A stretch of DNA of 6,326 nucleotides. Origin: Acidimicrobiia bacterium. GTDB taxonomy: Bacteria; Actinomycetota; Acidimicrobiia; Acidimicrobiales; Acidimicrobilacustridaceae. Below the pieces are notes generated by a model, which worked only from the letters and a program-made list of their open reading frames with translations, had not been told where the DNA came from and did no database searches. How positions within the stretch are numbered: the first letter of the stretch is position 1; every line of letters starts with the position of its first letter. The translations under genes and the position numbers were made by a program. The stretch is from positions 1-6,326 of the forward strand of contig VERC01000142.1 in NCBI GenBank assembly GCA_018882825.1, read 5' to 3'. Below are positions 1 through 5,694 of the stretch, in pieces.

Positions 1-2
1 CC

Positions 3-881
3 ATCCACGACGCCCCCCTGCGCATCGTCCGCTGGAACCTGCCCCGCCACGGGTCCGGCACCCTCGTCAACCGTGCGGCGCAGACGACCCACTGGATCCT
101 GAAGGCATCGATGGCATGGCGTGTGGCGCGTCGTTCGAGGTTCAACATCGCCGTCTCCCCACACACCCGTGATCACTTCGAGCGGATACTTCGCTGTCGC
201 GGTGAGATCGAGACGATCGCCAACCCCATGGATCCCGAGGTCTGGCGAGGCAGGAACTCGGCCGAGCCCACCGTGTGGGACCCCTCCGAACGGCCGATCC
301 GGTGCGTCGCGGTGCTGGGCAGTTGGGGATTCCTGAAGAACGGCAGGATCCTCCTCGAGGCCTTCGCCCTCACCCGGGCGTCCGGGCTCGACGCGGAACT
401 CCTGCTGGTCGGCCGGGACTTCGGCCCCGAGGGCGAGGCGGCTCGATGGGCCCGGACCCGCGGACTGGCCGGCGGCGTGACGTTCCTCGGGCCGATGGTC
501 AACGCCGCCGTCATCGACCTGCTGACCTCGGCCGACATGCTCGTGCACCCGTCGCGCGAAGAGGCATGCGGGATGGTCATCACCGAAGCCCAGTTGGTCA
601 TGACCGCGGTGATCGGGGGGTCGACGAGCGGCGGGGTACCGTGGACCCTCGGGTACGGCATCGCAGGAGAACTCGTGAACATCGATTCCGCCGAAGAACT
701 CGCCGAATCGATGGCCCGTCTGGCCCGCTCCCCGGACCACCGGGCCGAACTGGCCCGCGCCGGTCACTTCCTCGCCTTGCGTCGACACGATCCCGAGGTG
801 CTGGCCGATCGCATCGAGTCGATGCTCCGGCGCTCCATCGAGGGGGCCGACGCCACCGCCGCCCGGGGGACGCGGCGATGA
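3..881 (+). CDS. GT4 family glycosyltransferase, 5'-truncated by window edge
   Basis: This is a retaining GT-B-fold glycosyltransferase of family GT4, expected to move a sugar from a nucleotide-sugar donor to a growing glycan or lipid-linked acceptor on the cytoplasmic side of the membrane. The frame is open to the left edge, so the ATG at 111 is internal. The 292 visible residues include most of the donor-binding C-terminal domain. Seen in order: the start of that domain (VAVLGSWGFLKNGRILLEAF), a strand-loop segment LLLVGRDFGPEG, then FLGPM, then SADMLVHPSREEACGMVITEA. The last contains the GT4 E-x7-E pair (glutamates at bases 561 and 585), whose residues contact the nucleotide sugar in the family. 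GGSTSGGVPWTLGYGIAGELV follows, also typical of GT4. The stop shares an ATGA with the next gene, implying co-transcription and translational coupling. Donor and acceptor cannot be told. Family is certain, substrate unknown. Confidence 0.93.
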   Translation: MHDAPLRIVRWNLPRHGSGTLVNRAAQTTHWILKASMAWRVARRSRFNIAVSPHTRDHFERILRCRGEIETIANPMDPEVWRGRNSAEPTVWDPSERPIRCVAVLGSWGFLKNGRILLEAFALTRASGLDAELLLVGRDFGPEGEAARWARTRGLAGGVTFLGPMVNAAVIDLLTSADMLVHPSREEACGMVITEAQLVMTAVIGGSTSGGVPWTLGYGIAGELVNIDSAEELAESMARLARSPDHRAELARAGHFLALRRHDPEVLADRIESMLRRSIEGADATAARGTRR

Positions 882-2254
882 TCAGCGAAGGATTCCTGCT
901 CCTGGTCGGCGCCGGAGGACTCGTCGTCGTCATCCTCTCCATAGCCCGCCGACCCGCGTTCGCCGTGCTCCTCGTGCTCGTCAGTGAAGTGGCGTCGAGT
1001 CGCTTCACCCTTCCGACACTCCCCCTCGGCTCGGTGACGATCTTCGTCACCGATCTCCCGACGGTGGCGCTGCTCGCCGCCATCGTCGTCCGTCCCTACC
1101 TCGGCGTACAACGTCGCAAGGTGTCGACGGCCCTCGCGGCGCTCTTCCTCCTCGTCCTGCTGGGGCTCGTGCGGGGGATCCGGGTGTTCGGGCTGCAGAG
1201 CGCCGGGAACTACTCCCGGGAGATCCTCGCCTTCACCGCCGCTGCGCTGTTCTTCAGCACCGTCGCCATCACCCCGGGGTTCATCGCCGGCCTGCGTCGG
1301 TGGTTCACCGTTATCGGCGCATTCCTCGTCTCGATGGCCGTCCTGTTCTGGATCCAGAACGGGTTCGGGGGCTTCAGCACCAACGGTGAACGGGCGCTGC
1401 GCGGAATCCAGGCGCTCGTCCTCCTTCTCGGCACGATCATCGCCATCGTCGTTCCCTACGGCCGGACCCGAACGCGGAACCTGACACCCCCGATCATCGG
1501 ATTCCTCGTCCTGGTGCTCACCGTGCAACGGTCGGTGGCGGTGGCCGGGGTCGTCGCCCTCATCGTCATCGTGCTCATCGGTGGCCGCTCCCGCACCCGC
1601 CGGAGTTCACTGGTGACGCGATTCCTGCTCGTGATCGGCGGACTCGCCGTGGGGTTCCTCGTCCTCGCCGGACCGACCGGGCTGACCCGCGACCTGGGCA
1701 CGGCGGTCGAGACGTCGACCATCCAGGAGGGAACGCTCAACTGGCGCCTCGAGGGTTGGCGCGTCCTCATCGGCAACCAGATCTCCGGATCGGTGCCGAG
1801 CCTCATCGTCGGCGAGCCGGCCGGATCGAGTGACCTGCGCGTGGTCGGCGATTCGGTCGTGACCGTCGCCCCCCACAGTGAGTACGTGTCGATGTTCAAG
1901 TCGGTGGGGATCGTCGGCCTGCTCATCGCGCTCTGGCTCCTCGTGTCCACCTTCCGACGGAACGTCGTCAACGTCCGCAGCGACTACACGTTCACCGCCA
2001 CGGCCGGACTGCTGTTCGCCACCCTCCTCGCTGCGCAGGTCACCTACTTCATCACCTACTCCGCCGGACTCGTCGCCGGCCTCGTGGTCGGTCTGTCGGC
2101 GAGCCTGGCGTGGTTCGGTGCCGTCGATCCAGAGGTCGAGGAACAGCGGGCGGCGCAGGTGCGCGCCCTGCTCCTCGAGGCCCCCCGCACCCCCGCGCTG
2201 GGACGATCGCGTCGCAGCGAGCCCCCGCCGATCGATCAGCCGGTGCTGTCCTGA
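878..2254 (+). CDS. O-antigen polymerase/ligase-like membrane protein (Wzy-like)
   Basis: This is a 458-residue multi-pass membrane protein, probably a glycan polymerase or ligase acting on lipid-linked sugars outside the membrane. Start: the frame is open upstream to 275, but ATG 878 overlaps the previous stop as ATGA, follows a GGGGGA stretch at 865-870, and is where hydrophobic sequence begins (MISEGFLLLVGAGGLVVVIL). I count about 11 to 13 hydrophobic segments between residues 6 and 414. A larger soluble loop at about 266-340 holds LNWRLEGW (287-294) and PHSEYVSMFKSVGIVGLL (332-349), resembling the Wzy_C/O-antigen ligase pattern of an arginine-tryptophan motif followed by H-x-x-Y and G-x-x-G. 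TVQRSVAVAG (215-224) resembles the conserved Q-R segment before it. Residues 415-458 form a hydrophilic, proline/arginine-rich tail, likely cytoplasmic. LPS is not expected in an actinobacterium, so polymerase seems more likely than lipid A ligase. These families diverge widely, so the exact role is inferred. Confidence 0.82.
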   Translation: MISEGFLLLVGAGGLVVVILSIARRPAFAVLLVLVSEVASSRFTLPTLPLGSVTIFVTDLPTVALLAAIVVRPYLGVQRRKVSTALAALFLLVLLGLVRGIRVFGLQSAGNYSREILAFTAAALFFSTVAITPGFIAGLRRWFTVIGAFLVSMAVLFWIQNGFGGFSTNGERALRGIQALVLLLGTIIAIVVPYGRTRTRNLTPPIIGFLVLVLTVQRSVAVAGVVALIVIVLIGGRSRTRRSSLVTRFLLVIGGLAVGFLVLAGPTGLTRDLGTAVETSTIQEGTLNWRLEGWRVLIGNQISGSVPSLIVGEPAGSSDLRVVGDSVVTVAPHSEYVSMFKSVGIVGLLIALWLLVSTFRRNVVNVRSDYTFTATAGLLFATLLAAQVTYFITYSAGLVAGLVVGLSASLAWFGAVDPEVEEQRAAQVRALLLEAPRTPALGRSRRSEPPPIDQPVLS

Positions 2255-2264
2255 GCGGGTCGAC

Positions 2265-2270
2265 GGGAGG
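2265..2270 (+). promoter_or_regulatory. Shine-Dalgarno site for the methyltransferase
   Basis: GGGAGG lies four bases before the ATG at 2275. It selects this start over the longer open frame that extends back to 2110 inside the upstream gene. It also contrasts with the two GTG starts at 2975 and 5638, which have no such site. Confidence 0.7.
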
Positions 2271-2274
2271 CTCG

Positions 2275-2907
2275 ATGGCGGACGCCTACACCGGCGATCG
2301 TCCCGACCTGCTGCACCTCGTGCCGGGGGACGTCGTCACCGCCCTCGACGTGGGGTGCGGCTCCGGAGATCTCGCAAGGCTCCTGCGATCCCGGGGGGTC
2401 CGACGGATCGTCGGGATCGAGCCGGACGCCGAACGGGCCTCAGTGGCGGTGGGCGCCGCCGACCGGGTGATCTGCTCGTCGATCGAGCAGGCCCTCGACG
2501 ACGGACTCGACGGGACGCACTTCGACCTCATCGTGGTCGCCGACGTACTCGAGCATCTGGTCGACCCGTGGACGGTGACCGCACGTCTCGCCGGTCACCT
2601 CGCACCCGGCGGTCGGCTGCTCCTGTCGGTACCCAACGTGGGCAGTCTCGAGGTCGTCAAACAACTCGTGTTGCGGGGCGACTGGCGCTACGACGACACC
2701 GGGATGTTCGACCGAACCCATCTCCGCTGGTTCGGTCGTTCGACGCTGCGGGCCCTCCTCGACGGGGCCGGACTGGTGCCGGTGCGATGGGGAGCGCGGT
2801 TGGGCTTCGGCCTCGGTCCGCTCTACACCACCCGCGTCGTCGCCGATGCCACCAGAGTGCCGTCGATCGCCATCTTCCAGCACCACGTCCTCGCCGTCCG
2901 GGCCTGA
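2275..2907 (+). CDS. class I SAM-dependent methyltransferase
   Basis: This 210-residue soluble protein transfers a methyl group from S-adenosylmethionine. The glycine-rich SAM loop is LDVGCGSGDL (24-33). Glu49 ends the second strand (IVGIEP), where the ribose hydroxyls are normally bound. FDLIVVADVLEHLVDP (83-98) is the motif that groups it with the Methyltransf_11/23-type families, and PGGRLLLSVPN (111-121) is the post-core strand. GMFDRTHLRWF (143-153) is a segment I associate with methyltransferases found in polysaccharide and O-antigen clusters. Length is normal for a bare Rossmann core with no extra domain. It begins 20 bases after the polymerase-like gene, with a good ribosome binding site, so it is probably in the same transcript. 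By context it may O-methylate a sugar in the repeat unit or cap the chain end. The substrate is not evident from sequence, and a small-molecule or lipid target remains possible. Confidence 0.9.
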   Translation: MADAYTGDRPDLLHLVPGDVVTALDVGCGSGDLARLLRSRGVRRIVGIEPDAERASVAVGAADRVICSSIEQALDDGLDGTHFDLIVVADVLEHLVDPWTVTARLAGHLAPGGRLLLSVPNVGSLEVVKQLVLRGDWRYDDTGMFDRTHLRWFGRSTLRALLDGAGLVPVRWGARLGFGLGPLYTTRVVADATRVPSIAIFQHHVLAVRA

Positions 2908-2959
2908 CGACGCTCCGCCCGCATCTGCGCCCGCCATCATCCGGGAGTCGACCCTCATG

Positions 2960-2974
2960 TGCTAGCAAGACGCC
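2960..2974 (+). promoter_or_regulatory. candidate leaderless promoter (extended -10) before the GT31-like gene
   Basis: TGC-TAGCAA (2960-2968) resembles an extended -10 element (TGn followed by TAnnAn), and the GTG at 2975 starts 6 bases after it. Transcription could therefore begin at or next to the start codon. No Shine-Dalgarno sequence is present in the preceding 20 bases. No convincing -35 hexamer is visible. The gap of 67 bases before this gene is the longest on the rightward strand. An in-frame TAG at 2963 rules out any start further upstream. Confidence 0.4.
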
Positions 2975-3766
2975 GTGTCCGTGAGGGTGCTCGTACTCGT
3001 ACTCTCCGTCGACCGTGAGCCGTGGAGGTCCATCGAACGCGATGGACAGCGAGCGACGTGGGCCGCCCCTTCGCCGCTCGACGAGGTCGCTCCGGTCAGG
3101 TTCTATCGGGGCCGGACCCGGGGCGCGACCCGGATGGCACTGGGGGCCGCCACGCGACTCCTCCGCCTCCTCGGCTCCGAGCGGCGGTCGACGGTGGCGT
3201 CCGGGGTGCGGGACCGTCTCGTCCGTCGAGCCGGTGCGCGCTACTGCGGTGGACGCGCTCGAACCGTCGGCGACATCATCGAGACCGACGTGCCCGAGAC
3301 CTACGCCATGGTCTCCACGAAGTTGTTCGCCACCCTGACGCACGTGCTCCGCACCGAGGAGTTCGACTACCTGTTCCGGACGAATTCATCGACGTACGTC
3401 GACCGGCGCCGACTCGTCGAGCAGGCCGGGACTCGACCCCGCACCGGCTACTGGGGCGGCTTCGAGGGCCAGCACGACGGCGTTCCCTTCACGTCGGGGA
3501 CGGGAACGTTGCTGAGTCGAGACGTGGTCCTGCGCGCGGTCGAACAGCAGTGGGACTGGGCTGCGATCGACGATGTCGCGCTCGGATCGGCGCTCCATGC
3601 CGCCGGCCTCCGACCCGAACCACTCGGTCGCCCCGTGATCACCGGCGCCCACGAGGTCGTCGATCCGGGACCGGAGGTGTTCATGTGGCGCTGCAAGGGT
3701 GTGGACCGACGCGACGACGTCCAGACCATGACCACTCTCCACGAGTTGCTGCGATCGACCGACTGA
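2975..3766 (+). CDS. GT31-like (galactosyltransferase/fringe-type) GT-A glycosyltransferase
   Basis: This is a predicted 263-residue inverting glycosyltransferase related to the GT31 superfamily. An in-frame TAG at 2963 limits the start to GTG 2975 or GTG 2981. Motifs in order match the GT31 plan: a hydrophobic first strand VRVLVLVLSV (3-12); QRATW (25-29), equivalent to the family's R-x-T-W; ETYAMVSTKLFATLTHVL (108-125), equivalent to the D-x-Y..K helix; FDYLFRTNSSTYVD (130-143) at the metal-binding DxD position; TSGTGTLLSRDVV (173-185), matching the family's G-x-x-Y/L-S-R-D; and DDVALG (199-204), matching E/D-D-V-x-x-G, where the catalytic acid sits. The usual DDD is replaced by NSS. Residues 43-90 are strongly basic and could hold the enzyme to the membrane surface. 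There is no signal peptide or membrane anchor, so it should act in the cytoplasm. Donor and acceptor are unknown. Fold assignment is fairly firm, activity is inferred. Confidence 0.75.
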   Translation: MSVRVLVLVLSVDREPWRSIERDGQRATWAAPSPLDEVAPVRFYRGRTRGATRMALGAATRLLRLLGSERRSTVASGVRDRLVRRAGARYCGGRARTVGDIIETDVPETYAMVSTKLFATLTHVLRTEEFDYLFRTNSSTYVDRRRLVEQAGTRPRTGYWGGFEGQHDGVPFTSGTGTLLSRDVVLRAVEQQWDWAAIDDVALGSALHAAGLRPEPLGRPVITGAHEVVDPGPEVFMWRCKGVDRRDDVQTMTTLHELLRSTD

Positions 3767-3781
3767 CTGCGACGGTCGATC
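3753..3781. terminator. inverted repeat at convergent gene ends, candidate bidirectional terminator
   Basis: GATCGACCG (3753-3761) is followed after 11 bases by its exact reverse complement CGGTCGATC (3773-3781), giving a 9-base-pair stem. The stop codon of the GT31-like gene (3764-3766) lies in the loop, and the stop of the leftward ABC gene is 22 bases further on at 3803-3805. Position between two converging genes suggests it ends transcription in both directions. Neither side carries a T tract, so it is not a classic intrinsic terminator. CGATCG/GTCGAC-type words are common here, so chance is possible. Confidence 0.4.
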
Positions 3782-3802
3782 CCCACCAGCGTCGACCCCG
3801 GG

Positions 3803-5638
3803 TCAGGCGATTCCCTGGAGTCGGGCGTTACGGGCGAAATCGGGCACCCGGGCCACCACCTCGTCGAAGGTCCCCGACGCGACCAGGCGACCGTGATCGA
3901 GGACGACCACCAGATCGGCGTGGCGCACAGTGGCGAGCCGATGGGCGATGACGACGATGGTGACGAGGCCCTGCAGGTCGTCGAGGACGACGCCGATCTC
4001 ACTCTCGGTCGTGGCGTCGAGCGAACTGGTCGCCTCGTCGAGGACCAGCAACGACGGCGCCCGGAACAGCGCCCGAGCGATCCCGAGTCGCTGCCTCTGA
4101 CCGCCCGAGACCCGTGCGCCGCGCTCCCCGATCACCGACCAGATGCCGTCGGGCATGGCGTCGACGACGTCGTCGACGCGAGCGGCCCGCAGGGCCGACC
4201 AGACCGACTGCTCGTCGATCCGGTCACGTTGGAGGCCGACGGCGACGTTCTCGGCGATCGACCGATTGGTCAGGAACACGTCCTGGGCGACGAAGGCGGC
4301 GCGCACCCCTCGTTCGCCGTCGACCGTCCACTCGATCGAACCCGCGGCCGGTTCGAGGAGGCCGAGCATGATGTCGCCCAGCGTCGACTTCCCCGCGCCC
4401 GTGCTCCCCACGAGGGCGATGCGACGTCCGGCGGGAACCACGAGGTCGACGCCGTGCAGGACGTCGCGGGGAGAGGACGGGTAACGGTAGGTCACTCCCT
4501 CCAGACGGAGACCGGGAGGCCGCAGCGAGGTGTCCGCCGTCACCGCCATCGGACCGAAGGTGGGGAGTGCCGAGCGAGGGAGGGCGAAGAGTTCCCGGGC
4601 CGGTCCGAACAGGCCCACGCCCGCCGACACTCCGGCACTGGCCGTCTGCAATCGGAGAAGGGACGGAAGGACCCGACCGCTGGCCACCACGAAGATCGTG
4701 GTGGCCGCGACCACCCGGGGTGACCCTCCCCGGAGCGCCACGCTGACGGCCATGGCGATCATGGCCAGCACCAGCGCCAACTCGAGGACGTACCGGGGGA
4801 ACTGCTGCCACGACTGGGCATCGGCGGCCCGGCGGGCGAACACCGTCTCGGCGTCGGTCAGACGCGACTGCGCCAGTGCGCGGGTGTCGTAGAGACGTTC
4901 CTCGCGTGAGAGACCCACCACCTCCGACACCACCTCGTTGACCTCGACCGTCGCCGCCGCGAAGTCGGAGTTGTAGCGATGGATGCGGGGCGTGGCCACG
5001 CGGGAGTGCAACACGAACGTGCCGGCGAACACCAGACACACCAGCACGAACAGCAGCGGATCGATGAACACGAGGAACGCGGCCATCACCGAGATGAGCG
5101 CGATCTCGGCGAAGCTCATCAGGCAGTTGGTCAGGACCATCACCAGGGCACGGGCCCCGCCACGGACTCCCTCGACGACCGACTGGGTGGTGAGCATCGA
5201 GATCGACTCGAACGGTGCCCGCTGCACGCGGTCGAGCAGTGATCGCGCCAGTTCCACCTCGCAGACAGCGAGGAGTCGGAGCGTCCGCCGGTTCAGGAGC
5301 CAGGCCACGACGCTGCGGACGATGAGGAGCACCACACCGACGACTCCGAGAGCGATGAGGGTGGTGTCGGACACCCGCCCGAACAGCGGGATGCGCAGGG
5401 ACGAGATCCCCTGGACCCGGGCGAACGCCGCGCCCGCCATCCAGCCGACGAGGAGGACGCCGGCGAGGTCGAGGATGCTCACCGTCGCCACCGCGATGCC
5501 GGCACGCGAGACACGTCGGCGAAGGGGATGGTCGAGGAGGGAGAGGGCGGACCGGTAGAGGGTCCACGAGGACGAGCCCGGCTCGAGCACGAATTCTCCG
5601 GCCGTCGTGCGTACCTCTCCTGTGCCGACGGGCTTCAC
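3803..5638 (-). CDS. fused ABC exporter (membrane domain plus ATPase), candidate lipid-linked glycan flippase
   Basis: This 611-residue type IV ABC half-transporter should dimerise and use ATP to move a substrate, probably lipid-linked, across the membrane. About six hydrophobic segments lie at roughly 45-70, 92-116, 163-185, 186-210, 281-302 and 308-330. The ATPase domain is complete: Walker A GSTGAGKST (411-419), Q-loop glutamine 452, signature SGGQR (511-515), Walker B LLVLDE (530-535) with catalytic Glu535, D-loop SSLD (538-541) and switch His566. Length is normal for a fused exporter. The start is GTG at 5638-5636, with no Shine-Dalgarno sequence and a -10-like box 6 bases upstream; about 40 hydrophilic residues precede the first membrane segment. 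It lies 56 bases downstream of the WecG-type gene on the same strand, with a polymerase-like gene nearby. That context suggests flipping of lipid-linked oligosaccharide, as PglK does. Export of a lipid, peptide or drug cannot be excluded, because this family's sequence does not reveal the cargo. Confidence 0.95.
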   Translation of the reverse strand: MKPVGTGEVRTTAGEFVLEPGSSSWTLYRSALSLLDHPLRRRVSRAGIAVATVSILDLAGVLLVGWMAGAAFARVQGISSLRIPLFGRVSDTTLIALGVVGVVLLIVRSVVAWLLNRRTLRLLAVCEVELARSLLDRVQRAPFESISMLTTQSVVEGVRGGARALVMVLTNCLMSFAEIALISVMAAFLVFIDPLLFVLVCLVFAGTFVLHSRVATPRIHRYNSDFAAATVEVNEVVSEVVGLSREERLYDTRALAQSRLTDAETVFARRAADAQSWQQFPRYVLELALVLAMIAMAVSVALRGGSPRVVAATTIFVVASGRVLPSLLRLQTASAGVSAGVGLFGPARELFALPRSALPTFGPMAVTADTSLRPPGLRLEGVTYRYPSSPRDVLHGVDLVVPAGRRIALVGSTGAGKSTLGDIMLGLLEPAAGSIEWTVDGERGVRAAFVAQDVFLTNRSIAENVAVGLQRDRIDEQSVWSALRAARVDDVVDAMPDGIWSVIGERGARVSGGQRQRLGIARALFRAPSLLVLDEATSSLDATTESEIGVVLDDLQGLVTIVVIAHRLATVRHADLVVVLDHGRLVASGTFDEVVARVPDFARNARLQGIA

Positions 5639-5650
5639 GGGGCGACGTTA
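5639..5650 (-). promoter_or_regulatory. candidate leaderless promoter for the ABC exporter
   Basis: On the reverse strand TAACGT (5650-5645) fits the actinobacterial -10 pattern TAnnnT. The GTG start begins exactly 6 bases later, after CGCCCC. There is no Shine-Dalgarno sequence in the 22 bases before the start. No recognisable TTGACA-like -35 is present. The spacing and the missing ribosome binding site match the element before the gene at 2975. Confidence 0.42.
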
Positions 5651-5672
5651 GTTCTGTGGGGGGTCCGTCCCG

Positions 5673-5691
5673 CTCCACGGTGACCGTGGAG
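5673..5691. terminator. 19-base palindrome after the WecG-type gene: hairpin terminator or operator
   Basis: CTCCACGGT and ACCGTGGAG form perfect 9-base arms around a single central base (5682). It begins 3 bases after the stop of the leftward WecG-type gene and ends about 22 bases upstream of the -10-like box of the ABC gene. As RNA it would fold as an 8-base-pair stem with a 3-base loop, but no T tract follows on either strand. Its place just outside the putative core promoter makes a dimeric repressor or activator site equally reasonable. Confidence 0.45.
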
Positions 5692-5694
5692 GGA

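Noticed and set aside
111..113. ATG 111 as the true start of the GT4 gene
   Set aside because: The frame is open to the left edge, and 36 sensible codons with glycosyltransferase-like composition precede it, so the gene starts outside the window.
275..877. Upstream extension of the polymerase-like frame back to ATG 275
   Set aside because: This part is arginine/glycine/proline-rich, has no membrane segments and lies wholly inside the clear GT4 gene in another frame. The ATGA overlap at 878 gives a natural start.
2957..2965. In-frame ATG-TGC-TAG just upstream of GTG 2975, as a possible longer start or frame with a stop
   Set aside because: Only two codons precede the stop, there is no ribosome binding site for it, and the first strand of the glycosyltransferase begins right after GTG 2975.
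3022..3951. Forward open frame of 309 codons across the GT31-like gene and the convergent junction
   Set aside because: The translation is arginine-rich with no family motif, while the overlapping frame from 2975 carries ordered GT31-like motifs.
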